This document shows positions 19,237 through 28,045 of a stretch of DNA of 64,000 bases, piece after piece. Position numbers and translations under genes: made by a program. Positions within the stretch are counted from its first letter, which is position 1. Each line of letters starts with the position of its first letter. Location of the stretch: contig NZ_QFRX01000001.1 of NCBI RefSeq assembly GCF_003143935.1, positions 8,395,507 through 8,459,506 of the forward strand. The letters run 5' to 3'. Source of the DNA: Streptomyces sp. Act143 (GTDB lineage: Bacteria; Actinomycetota; Actinomycetes; Streptomycetales; Streptomycetaceae). Below the pieces are notes generated by a model. That model made no database searches and was not told where the DNA came from. It worked only from the letters and a program-made list of their open reading frames with translations.

Positions 19237-21996
19237 TCAGGTGTCGGCGGAGCGCAGGTCGTCGGGCAGGGCGGCACGCAGTTGGCGGCGCGAGGTGATC
19301 CCCAGCTTGGCGAAGACCTTGCGCAAGTGCCATTCGACCGTGCGCGGGCTGAGGAACAGCTCGGCGCCGATCTCGGGATTCGACCGCCCGCGGGCCGCGA
19401 GCCCGGCGATCTGGGCCTCCTGCGCGGTCAGCGCCTCGGTCTTCCCGGCCTTGTGCGCCCGCGCCGTCTCACCGGCGGCGAGCAGTTCACGGCGGGCGCG
19501 CTCGGCGAACGCCTCCGCGCCCATGGCGGCGAACGCCTGGTAGGCCGTGCGCAGCCACTCACGTGCCTCGATCCGCCGGCGCCGCCGGCGCAGCCATTCG
19601 CCGTACAGCAGCTGGGAGCGAGCGAGTTCCATCGACAGCTGGGTGCGCCCGAGGTGGTCGATGGCCGCACGGAAGTAGAGGTCCGCGTCGTCGTCGGCCA
19701 GCAGGGCACGCGACCGGGCCTCGATCCCGAGCGCCCACTCGGTGCCACTGGGACGTGTGGTCCGCACCAGTCGCTCCAGGGCGTCGATACCCGCCTCGCG
19801 CCGGCCGCAGCGAACGGCCGCCTCGACGAGCTGCACCAGCGCCCAGGTGGAGAAGGCGAAGTCCTGGCTGTCCGCGGCGGCCTGCTCCGCGCAGGCGAGC
19901 GCCTCCTCGTAACGGCCCAGGCCGTTGTAGAGCACGGCCTGCGCGTGCAGCGCGAGGGTCAGGCCGAGGCCCTCCCCGCGGCTGAAGGCGGCGTCGAGGG
20001 TCGCCTGCAGCAGCGGCGCGGCCTCCGCTTCCCGGCCCCGCCAGGCCGCCAGCGCCACGGCTCCGTATGCCGGCAGCCGGCTGTCGGTCGACTGGGTCAC
20101 CGTGTCGACCTCCTCGACCAGGGCGGAGGCCAGCGTCAGCTCACCGGCGAACAGGTGCAGTCCGATACGGGTGCTGAGCGCGATGGGCAGGACGCCCAGC
20201 GCGCCGGCCTGCCGGGCGAACCCGACGAAACGCTCGCTGAGCACCTTCCAGCTGTCGTCGTCCCACAGGTCGTGGGCGGCGTTGCTGGCGAGCCAGAGCC
20301 AGCGCAGCGCGTCGGCCGGCGGCAGGTCGTGGTCGCGGAACGCGGCCACCGCCCGCTTCAGGTGCGGCGCCCCGGCCTCGTAGCCGTCGGCGAACAGCGC
20401 CGTCAGACCGCCGAGCAGCAGGTCGGGCGGGTTCGTGCCGGACCTGGCCGAGCCGCGGGCCGCCGCCGCGATCTCCACCAGCCCGACGTCGTCCCTGAGC
20501 CGGCCGACGAAGAGAGCCGCGGCGAAGGCGTCGAGATAGGTGTCCCGTGCGGTGGCGGGCTCGAACCGCTCCATGCGCTGTGCGGCCGACAGGAGCAGAG
20601 CAGGCGCGCTACGGCCCTGCGACGAGGCGAAGGCGAGCTGGCCCCGCAGCAGGCCCACGGTCGCCTGCTGGAAATCATCGAGCGGCCCGGCCTGTGCCAC
20701 GGCGAGCAGGGCGACGGATTCCCCCGACGCACCCGCCTGGAGCTTCGCCTGTGAGGCCGCCAGCGCGCGAGCCACCTGCCGCGGCCGCTCGGGCGTGACC
20801 GCGACCGCGCGTTCGAGGAAGGCGGCCGCCGCGGCCAGCCCACCGCGGGCCTGGGCCCGGTCGGCCGACCGTTCGAGCTCGGCCGCCAGTGTCTCGTCGG
20901 GCTCCGTCGCCGCCTGGGCGCGGTGCCAGGCCAGCCGATCGGGGTCCAGCCCGGCATCGGTCGCCTGCGCGAGCGCCGAGTGCGCGTCCCGCCGTTCCTC
21001 CGCGGAGGCGGACCGGTAGGCCGCCGAGCGTACGAGGGGATGGCGGAAGCGGACGCGGACGCCGAACTCGATCAGGCCGGCCGTTTCGGCCGGGGCCGCC
21101 ATGCTGACATCGATTCCCTGGGCCGCCGCAGCACGCCACAGCAGTCCGGGATCACCGGTCGGCTCAGCGGCCGCGGTGACCAGCAACTGCCGGGTCTGCC
21201 GGGGCAGTTGCTGCAACTGTCCGGCGAAGACCCGCTCGATCCGGTGCGCGGGTGGCATGGCGTCGAGCAGGGCGAATCCACCGGCGGCGTCAGCCGGGTT
21301 CCAGGCACGGGTCATCTCCAGCAGCGCGAGCGGATTGCCCTGGCTCTCGGCGATGATCTGGTCGAGCACCGCCGCGTCGAGCGGGCCGGGCAGCGCGGCA
21401 GAGACGAGTGCGCGGGCGTCGCTCTCACCGAGCCCCCCGAGGGCGAGTTGGGGGAACCCGTTCAGATCCCTCATGTCGTCGCCGGGGCGGCCGGCGAAGA
21501 CGAACGCGATCGGCTCGGCCAGCAGCCGCCGGGCCATGAAGACGAGGGTGAGCACTGATGCCTGATCCAGCCACTGCAGGTCGTCGATCAGACACAGCAG
21601 CGGATGCTCCTCAGCCGTTCCGGCCAGCAGGTTCAGCGCCGCGAGGGCGACGAGGAAACGGCTGGGCGGTTCTCCGGCATGGAGGCCGAACGCGGTCCCC
21701 AGGGCGTCCCGCTGCGGGGCGGGAAGCCGGTCCAACTGATCGAGCGACGCTGCGCACAGCTGGTGCAGTCCGGCGAAGACCAGCTCCATTTCGGACTCGA
21801 CGCCCGCCACGCGCAGCACCTGGAAGCCGTCTGCCCGGCTCGCGAGGTCATCGAGCAGGGCGGTCTTGCCCACCCCTGCCTCGCCGGTCATGGCCAGGAC
21901 CTGGCTCTGTCCCGCGCGTGCCCCGGCCAGAAGCCGATCGAGCGCCTGACGCTCGGAGCGCCGCCCTCGCAGTTCCGGACCGGCAGTGCCCGGCAT
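19237..21996 (-). CDS. Large LuxR family (LAL) transcriptional regulator, LAL-5
   Basis: The 919-residue protein starts at an ATG at 21996. Walker A is GEAGVGKT (38-45) and Walker B is LLCLIDDLQWLD. The C-terminal HTH contains LTAQEAQIAGLAARGRSNPE and SPRTVEWHLRKVFAKLGITS. It groups with LAL-1 and LAL-3. Downstream of the ATPase are repeated alanine-rich helices typical of MalT-like sensors. It is divergent from the MFS exporter at 22501 across a 500-bp, locally AT-rich region, so autoregulation or control of the exporter is possible. Confidence 0.9.
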   Translation of the reverse strand: MPGTAGPELRGRRSERQALDRLLAGARAGQSQVLAMTGEAGVGKTALLDDLASRADGFQVLRVAGVESEMELVFAGLHQLCAASLDQLDRLPAPQRDALGTAFGLHAGEPPSRFLVALAALNLLAGTAEEHPLLCLIDDLQWLDQASVLTLVFMARRLLAEPIAFVFAGRPGDDMRDLNGFPQLALGGLGESDARALVSAALPGPLDAAVLDQIIAESQGNPLALLEMTRAWNPADAAGGFALLDAMPPAHRIERVFAGQLQQLPRQTRQLLVTAAAEPTGDPGLLWRAAAAQGIDVSMAAPAETAGLIEFGVRVRFRHPLVRSAAYRSASAEERRDAHSALAQATDAGLDPDRLAWHRAQAATEPDETLAAELERSADRAQARGGLAAAAAFLERAVAVTPERPRQVARALAASQAKLQAGASGESVALLAVAQAGPLDDFQQATVGLLRGQLAFASSQGRSAPALLLSAAQRMERFEPATARDTYLDAFAAALFVGRLRDDVGLVEIAAAARGSARSGTNPPDLLLGGLTALFADGYEAGAPHLKRAVAAFRDHDLPPADALRWLWLASNAAHDLWDDDSWKVLSERFVGFARQAGALGVLPIALSTRIGLHLFAGELTLASALVEEVDTVTQSTDSRLPAYGAVALAAWRGREAEAAPLLQATLDAAFSRGEGLGLTLALHAQAVLYNGLGRYEEALACAEQAAADSQDFAFSTWALVQLVEAAVRCGRREAGIDALERLVRTTRPSGTEWALGIEARSRALLADDDADLYFRAAIDHLGRTQLSMELARSQLLYGEWLRRRRRRIEAREWLRTAYQAFAAMGAEAFAERARRELLAAGETARAHKAGKTEALTAQEAQIAGLAARGRSNPEIGAELFLSPRTVEWHLRKVFAKLGITSRRQLRAALPDDLRSADT

Positions 21997-22500
21997 CGTC
22001 TCTACCCCCGACCGACGGGAAACTTGCTCGTGACCTGCACTATCTCCGCATGCGGGGCGCGACTCCCCGTGGTAACGGAGATGCTACACCGCGCGGCCTT
22101 GGCGCATGGCCGAAAATAAACGCTCAAAAGAGTTTTACAGCCCTATCGAGTGGATACAAGTCGGCACAATATTCACCTTTTGGCGTAACCCTACGGCTGG
22201 ACCAGTTGATCTTCAGGTCCCCAGGAAGCACACGGCCGACGGCACCATCTCGCGCCCGGCATCGCACACCCGAGGTGTGCCCAAAGCCTTGCCATCAGCG
22301 TCACCCCCGCACCGGGATGACAGCACTCCGCACACCTTCCTAACAGCGCGCAACCCCAACACACCGAGCCGAGGCACCCCGGACACCCGCACACGCCCGC
22401 CGAACCGTCCCCGCTCCCGCGCGGGAATACATGTCAGCAGCTGTGGCCTTGTGCCGGTGACATCGCACGGTGACATCGCACGGTGACATCGAGGAAGGTC
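21997..22500. other. Divergent promoter region LAL-5 / MFS
   Basis: About 500 bases without a gene. The stretch 22105-22170 is unusually AT-rich for this genome and likely contains the LAL-5 promoter. A 13-bp tandem repeat abuts the MFS ribosome binding site. Confidence 0.55.
22456..22491 (+). repeat. 13-bp tandem repeat just upstream of MFS gene
   Basis: GGTGACATCGCAC occurs at 22456-22468 and 22469-22481, then GGTGACATCG at 22482-22491 runs straight into GAGGAAGG, the ribosome binding site of the ATG at 22501. Confidence 0.8.
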
Positions 22501-23997
22501 ATGGACGGTTCCACCGAGGGCGGCCCGCGTAACCGACGGCAGCGCGCACTCATCCCGGTGCTGGTCTCGCTCGGCATGCTGGTCGCCGTGATCAGCAGCC
22601 TCGGCGCCCCGCTGGTCCCCACCATCGCCGCCGAGGAACACGTCGCCCTGCACGACGCGCAGTGGTCGGTCACGGTGCCTCTGCTCGTCGGGGCGGTGGT
22701 CACACCGGTGATGGGACGGCTGGGCGACGGTCCGCGGCGTCGCGCGGTGATGCTCGGGGCCCTGGCCGCGGTGCTGGCCGGCGGCATCCTCGCGGCGCTG
22801 CCGCTGGGCTTCGGCTCGCTGGTGACCGGCCGGGCGTTGCAGGGCATCGGACTGGGGCTCATCCCGCTGGCCATCGCCACCGCCCGGGACGCCCTGCCAC
22901 CGCATCGCACGGGACCGGCGGTGGCCTCGCTGTCCATCACCACCGTCGCCGGGGTCGGCCTCGGCTACCCGGTCACCGGTCTGATCGCGCAGTCCTTCGG
23001 ACTGCACGCCGGGTTCTGGTTCGGTACGGCGGCCGCCGCTGCCGCGCTGGTGGCCGCCGCCGTGGTGCTGCCGCCCTCCCCGCGCCGTGCCTCGGCACGG
23101 CTGGACGTCGTCGGTGCGCTGCTGCTCGGCGGCGCGCTCGCCGGGCTGCTGCTCGGTCTGAGCCGGGGCGAGATCTGGGGCTGGCACTCGCCACGGCTGC
23201 TCGTCCTGGCCGGGGCCTCGGTGCTGCTGTTCGTCGTGTGGGCCGGGCACGAGCTGCGGACCCCGCAGCCGCTGGTCGACCTGCGGCTGACCAAGGACCG
23301 GACCGTCCTGACCGCCCATGTCACCGCGCTGGTGGCGGGCGTCGGCATGTATCTGCTGGTGTCACTGGTCACCCGGTTCGTGCAGACACCGCGCACGGCC
23401 GGCTACGGCTTCGGCGCCTCGGTCGCCGTCACCGGGCTGGTGCTGCTGCCGTTCTCCCTCGCCGGCGTCGCCGCCGGGCGGGTGGTCCCGCTGCTGGCGC
23501 GGAGGGCCGGCAACGCCGTGGTCGTGCCGCTCGGCTGTCTGGTCTCGCTGGCCGCCGTCCTGGCCTTCGCGCTGGCCCACGACCGGCTGTGGGAGGTCTT
23601 CGCCGCCATGGCGGTGGCCGGCTTCGGCATCGGCTGGATGTTCGCCGTACTGCCCGGGATGATCGTGGGCTCCGTGCCCGCGCACGAGACCGGCAGCGCG
23701 ATGAGCTTCAACCAGGTGCTCCGCTACGTCGGTTACTCCACCGGAAGCGTGCTGAGTGCGACCGTCCTCCAGGCGTACACCGCCGTGGGGCAGACCCTGC
23801 CCACGAGTGAGGGGTACCGGACGGCCGCGCTGCTCGCCTGCGGGGTGTGGGCGGCGATGATCGTGGTGACGTCGCTGCTGCCCGCCCGGCGCCGACCCGG
23901 CACGAGCCCGGTGGCGGGGGCGGCTGCTCGGCCCGGCGCGGCTCCCACGTCCCGTGAGCGGGCGGCGGACGAGGCCGCGCGGCGGGTGGCGCGCTGA
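22501..23997 (+). CDS. MFS transporter (drug:H+ antiporter type)
   Basis: The 498-residue protein has about 13-14 hydrophobic segments, the first starting at residue 16 (ALIPVLVSLGMLVAVISSLG). The motif GRLGDGPRRR occupies the loop 2-3 position of the major facilitator superfamily, and the alternating Ala/Gly/Val-rich helices run to about residue 465 before a basic tail. Length and helix number fit DHA2-type exporters. It likely exports a small molecule across the cytoplasmic membrane. The ATG at 22501 follows GAGGAAGG. It is divergent from LAL-5. Confidence 0.88.
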   Translation: MDGSTEGGPRNRRQRALIPVLVSLGMLVAVISSLGAPLVPTIAAEEHVALHDAQWSVTVPLLVGAVVTPVMGRLGDGPRRRAVMLGALAAVLAGGILAALPLGFGSLVTGRALQGIGLGLIPLAIATARDALPPHRTGPAVASLSITTVAGVGLGYPVTGLIAQSFGLHAGFWFGTAAAAAALVAAAVVLPPSPRRASARLDVVGALLLGGALAGLLLGLSRGEIWGWHSPRLLVLAGASVLLFVVWAGHELRTPQPLVDLRLTKDRTVLTAHVTALVAGVGMYLLVSLVTRFVQTPRTAGYGFGASVAVTGLVLLPFSLAGVAAGRVVPLLARRAGNAVVVPLGCLVSLAAVLAFALAHDRLWEVFAAMAVAGFGIGWMFAVLPGMIVGSVPAHETGSAMSFNQVLRYVGYSTGSVLSATVLQAYTAVGQTLPTSEGYRTAALLACGVWAAMIVVTSLLPARRRPGTSPVAGAAARPGAAPTSRERAADEAARRVAR

Positions 23998-24032
23998 GCT
24001 GTGGCACGGGCGGCGGGCACCTGTGCCGGAAT

Positions 24033-24052
24033 ATAGATGAGCGGTCGTCTAT
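24033..24052. promoter_or_regulatory. Palindromic operator upstream of DsbA-like gene
   Basis: ATAGATGA (24033-24040) and TCGTCTAT (24045-24052) form an 18-of-20 palindrome about 90 bp before the start at 24140. The half-site TAGAtGA/TCgTCTA resembles TetR-type operators. No TetR gene is adjacent, so the regulator would be encoded elsewhere. Confidence 0.5.
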
Positions 24053-24139
24053 TATGTGAGGCACGTCGACTGTCCGATGCGTCGGGTGGCCGAGAGCAAT
24101 CACGAACGGTTGTCGAACCGACGACAGGAGATGTCGAAC

Positions 24140-24784
24140 ATGCGCGTGGAAATCTGGACCGACATCGCGTGCCCCTGGTGCTACGTGGCGAAGACCCGCT
24201 TCGAGCAGGGTCTCGCCGCCTTCGCCCATCGCGACCAGGTGGAGGTGGTGTACCGGTCGTTCGAACTGAACCCCCAGGCCGAGAACGGCACGGTGCCGAT
24301 CATCGACGCGGTGGCGGCGCAGTACGGGCGCACCCGCGAGCAGCAGGTCGCCAGGGAGGAGCAGGCCGCGGCCATGGCCCGTGAGGTGGGTCTGGGATTC
24401 CGTATCGGCGGGCGCGTCTTCGGCAACACCTTCGACCTGCACCGGCTCATCCACTTCGCCAAGACCCGTGGTCTGCAGAACGAGTTCATGGATCTCGCGT
24501 ACCGGGCGAACTTCGCGGAGGAGCGGTCGGTCTACGACCGCGACACGCAGATCAGTCTCGCTGTCGAGGCGGGGCTGGACGCGGACGAAGCGCGAGCGGT
24601 GCTGGACGACCCGGACCGGTTCGCCGCGGAAGTGCGCGCCGATGAGCGCGCTGCGACCGAGGTGGGTGTCTCGGGCGTGCCCTTCTTCGTGCTGAACCGG
24701 CGCTACGGGGTGAACGGTGTTCAGTCCCCCGCGGCGTTCACCCGGGCTCTCGAGCAGGCGTGGGCGGATCGACAGGCAGCCTGA
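24140..24784 (+). CDS. DsbA family oxidoreductase (FrnE-type)
   Basis: The 214-residue protein begins MRVEIWTDIACPWC, with the CPWC active site at 11-14 and the cis-Pro loop in GVSGVPFFVLN. Length and motif match the cytoplasmic FrnE/2-hydroxychromene isomerase-like DsbA branch, which are thiol:disulfide or isomerase enzymes. AGGAG at 24126-24130 is 9 nt before the ATG at 24140 but abuts an alternative ATG at 24131, so the later start is preferred. It is followed by a strong hairpin. Confidence 0.9.
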   Translation: MRVEIWTDIACPWCYVAKTRFEQGLAAFAHRDQVEVVYRSFELNPQAENGTVPIIDAVAAQYGRTREQQVAREEQAAAMAREVGLGFRIGGRVFGNTFDLHRLIHFAKTRGLQNEFMDLAYRANFAEERSVYDRDTQISLAVEAGLDADEARAVLDDPDRFAAEVRADERAATEVGVSGVPFFVLNRRYGVNGVQSPAAFTRALEQAWADRQAA

Positions 24785-24837
24785 CCCCCGGCCCCTCGCA
24801 AGCGGGCCACGCGGTAGCGCGGCCCGCGCACAGCGAT

Positions 24838-24880
24838 GCGGTCCCGATCCCCGCACGTCTGGAGCAGGGATCGGGACCGC
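24838..24880 (+). terminator. 14-bp stem terminator after DsbA-like gene
   Basis: GCGGTCCCGATCCC (24838-24851) pairs perfectly with GGGATCGGGACCGC (24867-24880). A smaller GCGGGCC/GGCCCGC hairpin precedes it at 24803-24827. Confidence 0.75.
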
Positions 24881-25040
24881 CGGAAGGGAGGATCGCGTGT
24901 CAATCGGGGGTGTTTGACCCGCGTTCACCCGCCGCCAATGGCGTGGTGACGGCAGGAGCCCCTTCGCTCAGGACAACGGATCGGACCGTGTCCCGCTTGC
25001 AGTGCTTCACCGCATACGTGCAACGCGGCGGAGCCCGGCG

Positions 25041-25454
25041 TCAGGAGGCGGTGTCCCGCCCCCATGTCTCCGGCTGGGTGTTGTAGAAGTAGTCCCGGTT
25101 CCAGGTGATCTTGCCGTTCTCGACCCTGCACAGGGCCATCACATCGAAGACGAGCAGGACGTTGCCGTCCTTGTCGAGGATCTTCTCGATGCGCTGGCTC
25201 AGTACGACATCCCCCTGCTCGGCCAGGTACTTCACCTCGAAGTGGTATCCCTCGGCCCCCAGGTCACGGCGTGCCCGCTCCAGGTCAGCCACCAGGTCGT
25301 CGAGGCTCCTGACCGGCCTGGCCTCCGCCAGGACCGACTCCCACGCCACATCCTCGTGGACCAGCCTCTTGCAGGTCGCGATCGCGTCGTCGCAGGTGGG
25401 ACCGAAGCTCTCCCAGAATTCACGCACTACGGCGGCAGGTGCTGCGCTGCTCAC
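25041..25454 (-). CDS. SnoaL-like / limonene-1,2-epoxide hydrolase-like protein
   Basis: A 137-residue NTF2-fold protein. The segment REFWESFGPTCDDAIATCKR, the paired strands EGYHFEVKYLAEQGDVVLSQ and FDVMALCRVENGKITWNRDY are typical of the limonene epoxide hydrolase/SnoaL superfamily. It may be a hydrolase, isomerase or cyclase; the substrate is unknown. The GTG at 25454 is preferred because AGAGG lies just upstream; longer frames add unconserved sequence. It is divergent from mraY. Confidence 0.78.
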   Translation of the reverse strand: MSSAAPAAVVREFWESFGPTCDDAIATCKRLVHEDVAWESVLAEARPVRSLDDLVADLERARRDLGAEGYHFEVKYLAEQGDVVLSQRIEKILDKDGNVLLVFDVMALCRVENGKITWNRDYFYNTQPETWGRDTAS

Positions 25455-25717
25455 GAGGCCTCTTTCGTCATGGATACCGCTCGACCGACAGGCCGCAGAA
25501 ACAAGCTGCAAGCGGTCTCCGCAGGGAGCATCAGACTCTCAAGAGATGATTGCAGTGTCAATTATGTGACGTGGGGTGCGGATGGCACCGAGTGCGGACA
25601 CACCAGCCGGAGCAACCTCGTGAGGCGATCAGGACTCTGCATGGGTGTGGGCTGCGACCGCTGATCAGGCAGGGCAGTCCCGCTCGGTGAAGCAACAGAG
25701 GGGAAGACCGCCGCCGT

Positions 25718-26773
25718 ATGAACCAGATCCTGATCGCTGGGGCCGCAGGCCTCTTCCTGTCCCTCATCGGCACGCCGCTGCTGATCAGGCTGCTGGCCGC
25801 CAAGGGGTACGGACAGTTCATCCGCGACGACGGCCCGCGCGGCCACCTCGGCAAGAGCGGTACCCCCACCATGGGGGGCATCGCCTTCATCCTGGCCACC
25901 CTCGTCGCGTACGCCGTCACCAAGGCCATGTCCGGTGAAGGGCCCACATACCCCGGTGTGCTGGTGCTGCTGCTGATGACAGGCATGGGTGCCGTGGGTT
26001 TCCTCGACGACTACATCAAGATCGTCAAGCGGCGCTCGCTGGGGCTGCGGGCCGGCGCGAAGGTGCTCGGCCAGCTGATCGTCGGCACGCTGTTCGCGGT
26101 GCCGGCGATCCGGTTCGCGGACGGCCGCGGCCAGACGCCCGCTTCCATGAGACTGTCCTTCGTCACCGACTTCGGCTGGACACTGGGCCCGGTGCTGTTC
26201 GTGGTGTGGGCCCTGTTCATGATCATCGCCATGTCCAACGGGGTGAACCTGACCGATGGTCTGGACGGGCTGGCCACCGGGGCGTCGGTCATGGTCTTCG
26301 GCGGTTACACCTTCATCGGGGTGTGGCAGTTCCGGAACTCGTGCGCCAACGCGATGAACCTCCTGCACCCCGCCTCGTGCGTCGACGTGCGAGCACCGCT
26401 CGACCTCGCCGTCGTCTCCGCGGCGCTCATGGGCTCCTGCTTCGGCTTCCTGTGGTGGAACACCTCGCCCGCCAAGATCTTCATGGGCGACACCGGCTCG
26501 CTCGCACTCGGCGGCGCGCTGGCGGGCCTGGCCATCTGCTCGCGCACCCAGCTGCTGCTCGCCCTGCTGGGCGGCCTCTTCGTCCTGATCACCCTGTCCG
26601 TGATCGTCCAGGTCGGCTCGTTCAGGTTGAGCGGCAGGCGGGTGTTCAAGATGGCGCCACTCCAGCACCATTTCGAGCTCAAGGGCTGGTCCGAGGTGCT
26701 GGTGGTGGTCCGTTTCTGGATCATTCAGGGCGCCTGCGTCGTCGTCGGCATCGGCCTGTTCTACGCCCGCTGA
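25718..26773 (+). CDS. mraY: Phospho-N-acetylmuramoyl-pentapeptide-transferase (MraY), extra copy outside dcw
   Basis: The 351-residue, 10-helix membrane enzyme transfers phospho-MurNAc-pentapeptide to undecaprenyl phosphate to make lipid I. Signature residues are present: Asp97-Asp98 (GFLDDYIKI), SNGVNLTDGLDG (173-184), FMGDTGS (255-261) and LQHHFE (315-320). It is close in length and sequence style to the housekeeping Streptomyces enzyme, but none of murE, murF, murD or ftsW lies nearby. The next gene is a lysophospholipid acyltransferase. It could be a developmental or stress copy, or a resistant version protecting against a MraY-targeting nucleoside. Confidence 0.93.
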   Translation: MNQILIAGAAGLFLSLIGTPLLIRLLAAKGYGQFIRDDGPRGHLGKSGTPTMGGIAFILATLVAYAVTKAMSGEGPTYPGVLVLLLMTGMGAVGFLDDYIKIVKRRSLGLRAGAKVLGQLIVGTLFAVPAIRFADGRGQTPASMRLSFVTDFGWTLGPVLFVVWALFMIIAMSNGVNLTDGLDGLATGASVMVFGGYTFIGVWQFRNSCANAMNLLHPASCVDVRAPLDLAVVSAALMGSCFGFLWWNTSPAKIFMGDTGSLALGGALAGLAICSRTQLLLALLGGLFVLITLSVIVQVGSFRLSGRRVFKMAPLQHHFELKGWSEVLVVVRFWIIQGACVVVGIGLFYAR

Positions 26774-26976
26774 GCCGTCCGGCCGCCCTGCATGACCGCG
26801 GCGTCGGACGGCACCGGCGAGGAACACACGTGCCCACCCCGGGCCGGGCGGCCCCGGACGAGAAAGTTGCAGGATCAAGTATATTGGGCCCGCGATCGGA
26901 CGGCCGCGGCCTGCCGGGACCGGGGGGTCACGGGGCAGCGCCCGGATCGCGCTCCACGGACCAAGGAGGACCCGGA

Positions 26977-27726
26977 GTGCCCGGCAAGCCACGCAGCCCC
27001 TACAGCATCTGGTACCGGCTGGCAGCCGCCATCGTGAAGCCGATCCTGTTCGTGTTCGTCAGACGCCACTGGCGCGGGTACGAGCACATACCCGCCGAAG
27101 GCGGCTTCATCACCGTCGTCAACCACATCTCGTACCTCGATCCGCTCACCTACGGGCACTTCCAGTACCAGAGCGGCCGGCCGGCCCGGCTGCTGGCGAA
27201 GGCGTCGCTCTTCGGCATTCCCTTCGTCGGCCTGATGCTGCGCAGGACGGGGCAGATCCCGGTCCACCGCGGGACCGCCGACGCCGCGCTCGCGCTGCGT
27301 GACGCGGTGGACGCCGTCAGCCGGGGCGAGTGTGTCGCCATCTACCCCGAGGGCACCGTCACCCGGGACCCCGGGATGTGGCCGACGGCCGGGAAGACCG
27401 GCGCGGCGCGGATCGCCCTGACGACCGGTGTGCCCGTCATTCCGGTCGCCCAGTGGGGCGCCCACCGGATCGTCCCGCCCTACGCGCGCGGCGGCCCCGG
27501 TGACCGCCGGCTGCGGCTGGTTCCCCGTACGCCCGTCCATGTGGTGGCGGGCCCGCCCGTCGACCTCAGCCGTCACGAGGGCCGGCCCCTCACCTCGGAC
27601 GTGCTCAAGGAGGCCACCGAGGACATCATGGCCGCCATCACCGCGCTCCTTGCCGACATTCGCGGCGAGGAGCCCCCCGCGGGCCACTGCTGCGCGCGGC
27701 GCTCCCCGCATGAACGCGCCATGTGA
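26977..27726 (+). CDS. Lysophospholipid (1-acylglycerol-3-phosphate-type) acyltransferase
   Basis: The 249-residue PlsC-family protein has the catalytic NHxxxxD motif as NHISYLD (49-55) and the phosphate-binding YPEGT at 123-127. A hydrophobic N-terminal segment (residues 8-28) should anchor it in the membrane. It transfers acyl chains to lysophospholipid or related acceptors. The GTG at 26977 follows AGGAGGA by 6 nt; frames opening further upstream run through the mraY tail and are not supported. It is about 200 nt behind mraY. Confidence 0.92.
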   Translation: MPGKPRSPYSIWYRLAAAIVKPILFVFVRRHWRGYEHIPAEGGFITVVNHISYLDPLTYGHFQYQSGRPARLLAKASLFGIPFVGLMLRRTGQIPVHRGTADAALALRDAVDAVSRGECVAIYPEGTVTRDPGMWPTAGKTGAARIALTTGVPVIPVAQWGAHRIVPPYARGGPGDRRLRLVPRTPVHVVAGPPVDLSRHEGRPLTSDVLKEATEDIMAAITALLADIRGEEPPAGHCCARRSPHERAM

Positions 27727-27805
27727 GCGCATCGGTCCGCCCGGCACGGGATGTGCCGGGCGCACCCGTCCCCCTGGTGCGAACGCCCGTCACAGGGTCA
27801 CTTGC

Positions 27806-27825
27806 AAGCGGAACTGGTTCCGCTT
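27806..27825. promoter_or_regulatory. TetR-type operator, site 1
   Basis: AAGCGGAAC (27806-27814) and GTTCCGCTT (27817-27825) are perfect inverted repeats with a 2-bp centre. They share the GGAAC-NN-GTTCC core with sites 2 and 3, and lie about 220 bp before the SDR start. Confidence 0.75.
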
Positions 27826-27831
27826 ACTCTG

Positions 27832-27853
27832 TATCCGGAACGGGTTCCGGATA
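27832..27853. promoter_or_regulatory. TetR-type operator, site 2
   Basis: TATCCGGAAC (27832-27841) and GTTCCGGATA (27844-27853) are perfect inverted repeats with a 2-bp centre. The centre is 27 bp from that of site 1. The sequence is nearly identical to site 3 upstream of the tetR gene at 32335. Confidence 0.8.
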
Positions 27854-28045
27854 AGGGTCGCTGTACTCCGGCTGACGCGGAGAGCGCCCTCACCGGCCGT
27901 TCGCTCGCCGTCGCGAGCCCAGGAGGGCAGACGCGCGGTCGTCACACAGCTGAGACGGCCACACCGCCCACCCCCCTCACCGGGCTCTGCACCGGCCTCA
28001 CACCCCTCGAACAGCAACGAGCAGGGAAAGACAGGCAACAGAGCA

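Larger units (their letters stand above)
27727..28045. other. Promoter region of the SDR/AKR operon with two operators
   Basis: 319 bases with no gene. It holds two perfect palindromes at 27806-27825 and 27832-27853, and a leader running to the SDR start at 28046. Confidence 0.65.

Noticed and set aside
3563..21996. Core of a polyketide or nonribosomal peptide gene cluster, suggested by the LAL regulators.
   Set aside because: No ketosynthase, adenylation, carrier or terpene synthase domain was seen anywhere in the window.
25718..27726. Part of the division and cell wall (dcw) cluster.
   Set aside because: Only mraY is present; no mur, fts or rsmH genes flank it, so it is an isolated paralogue.
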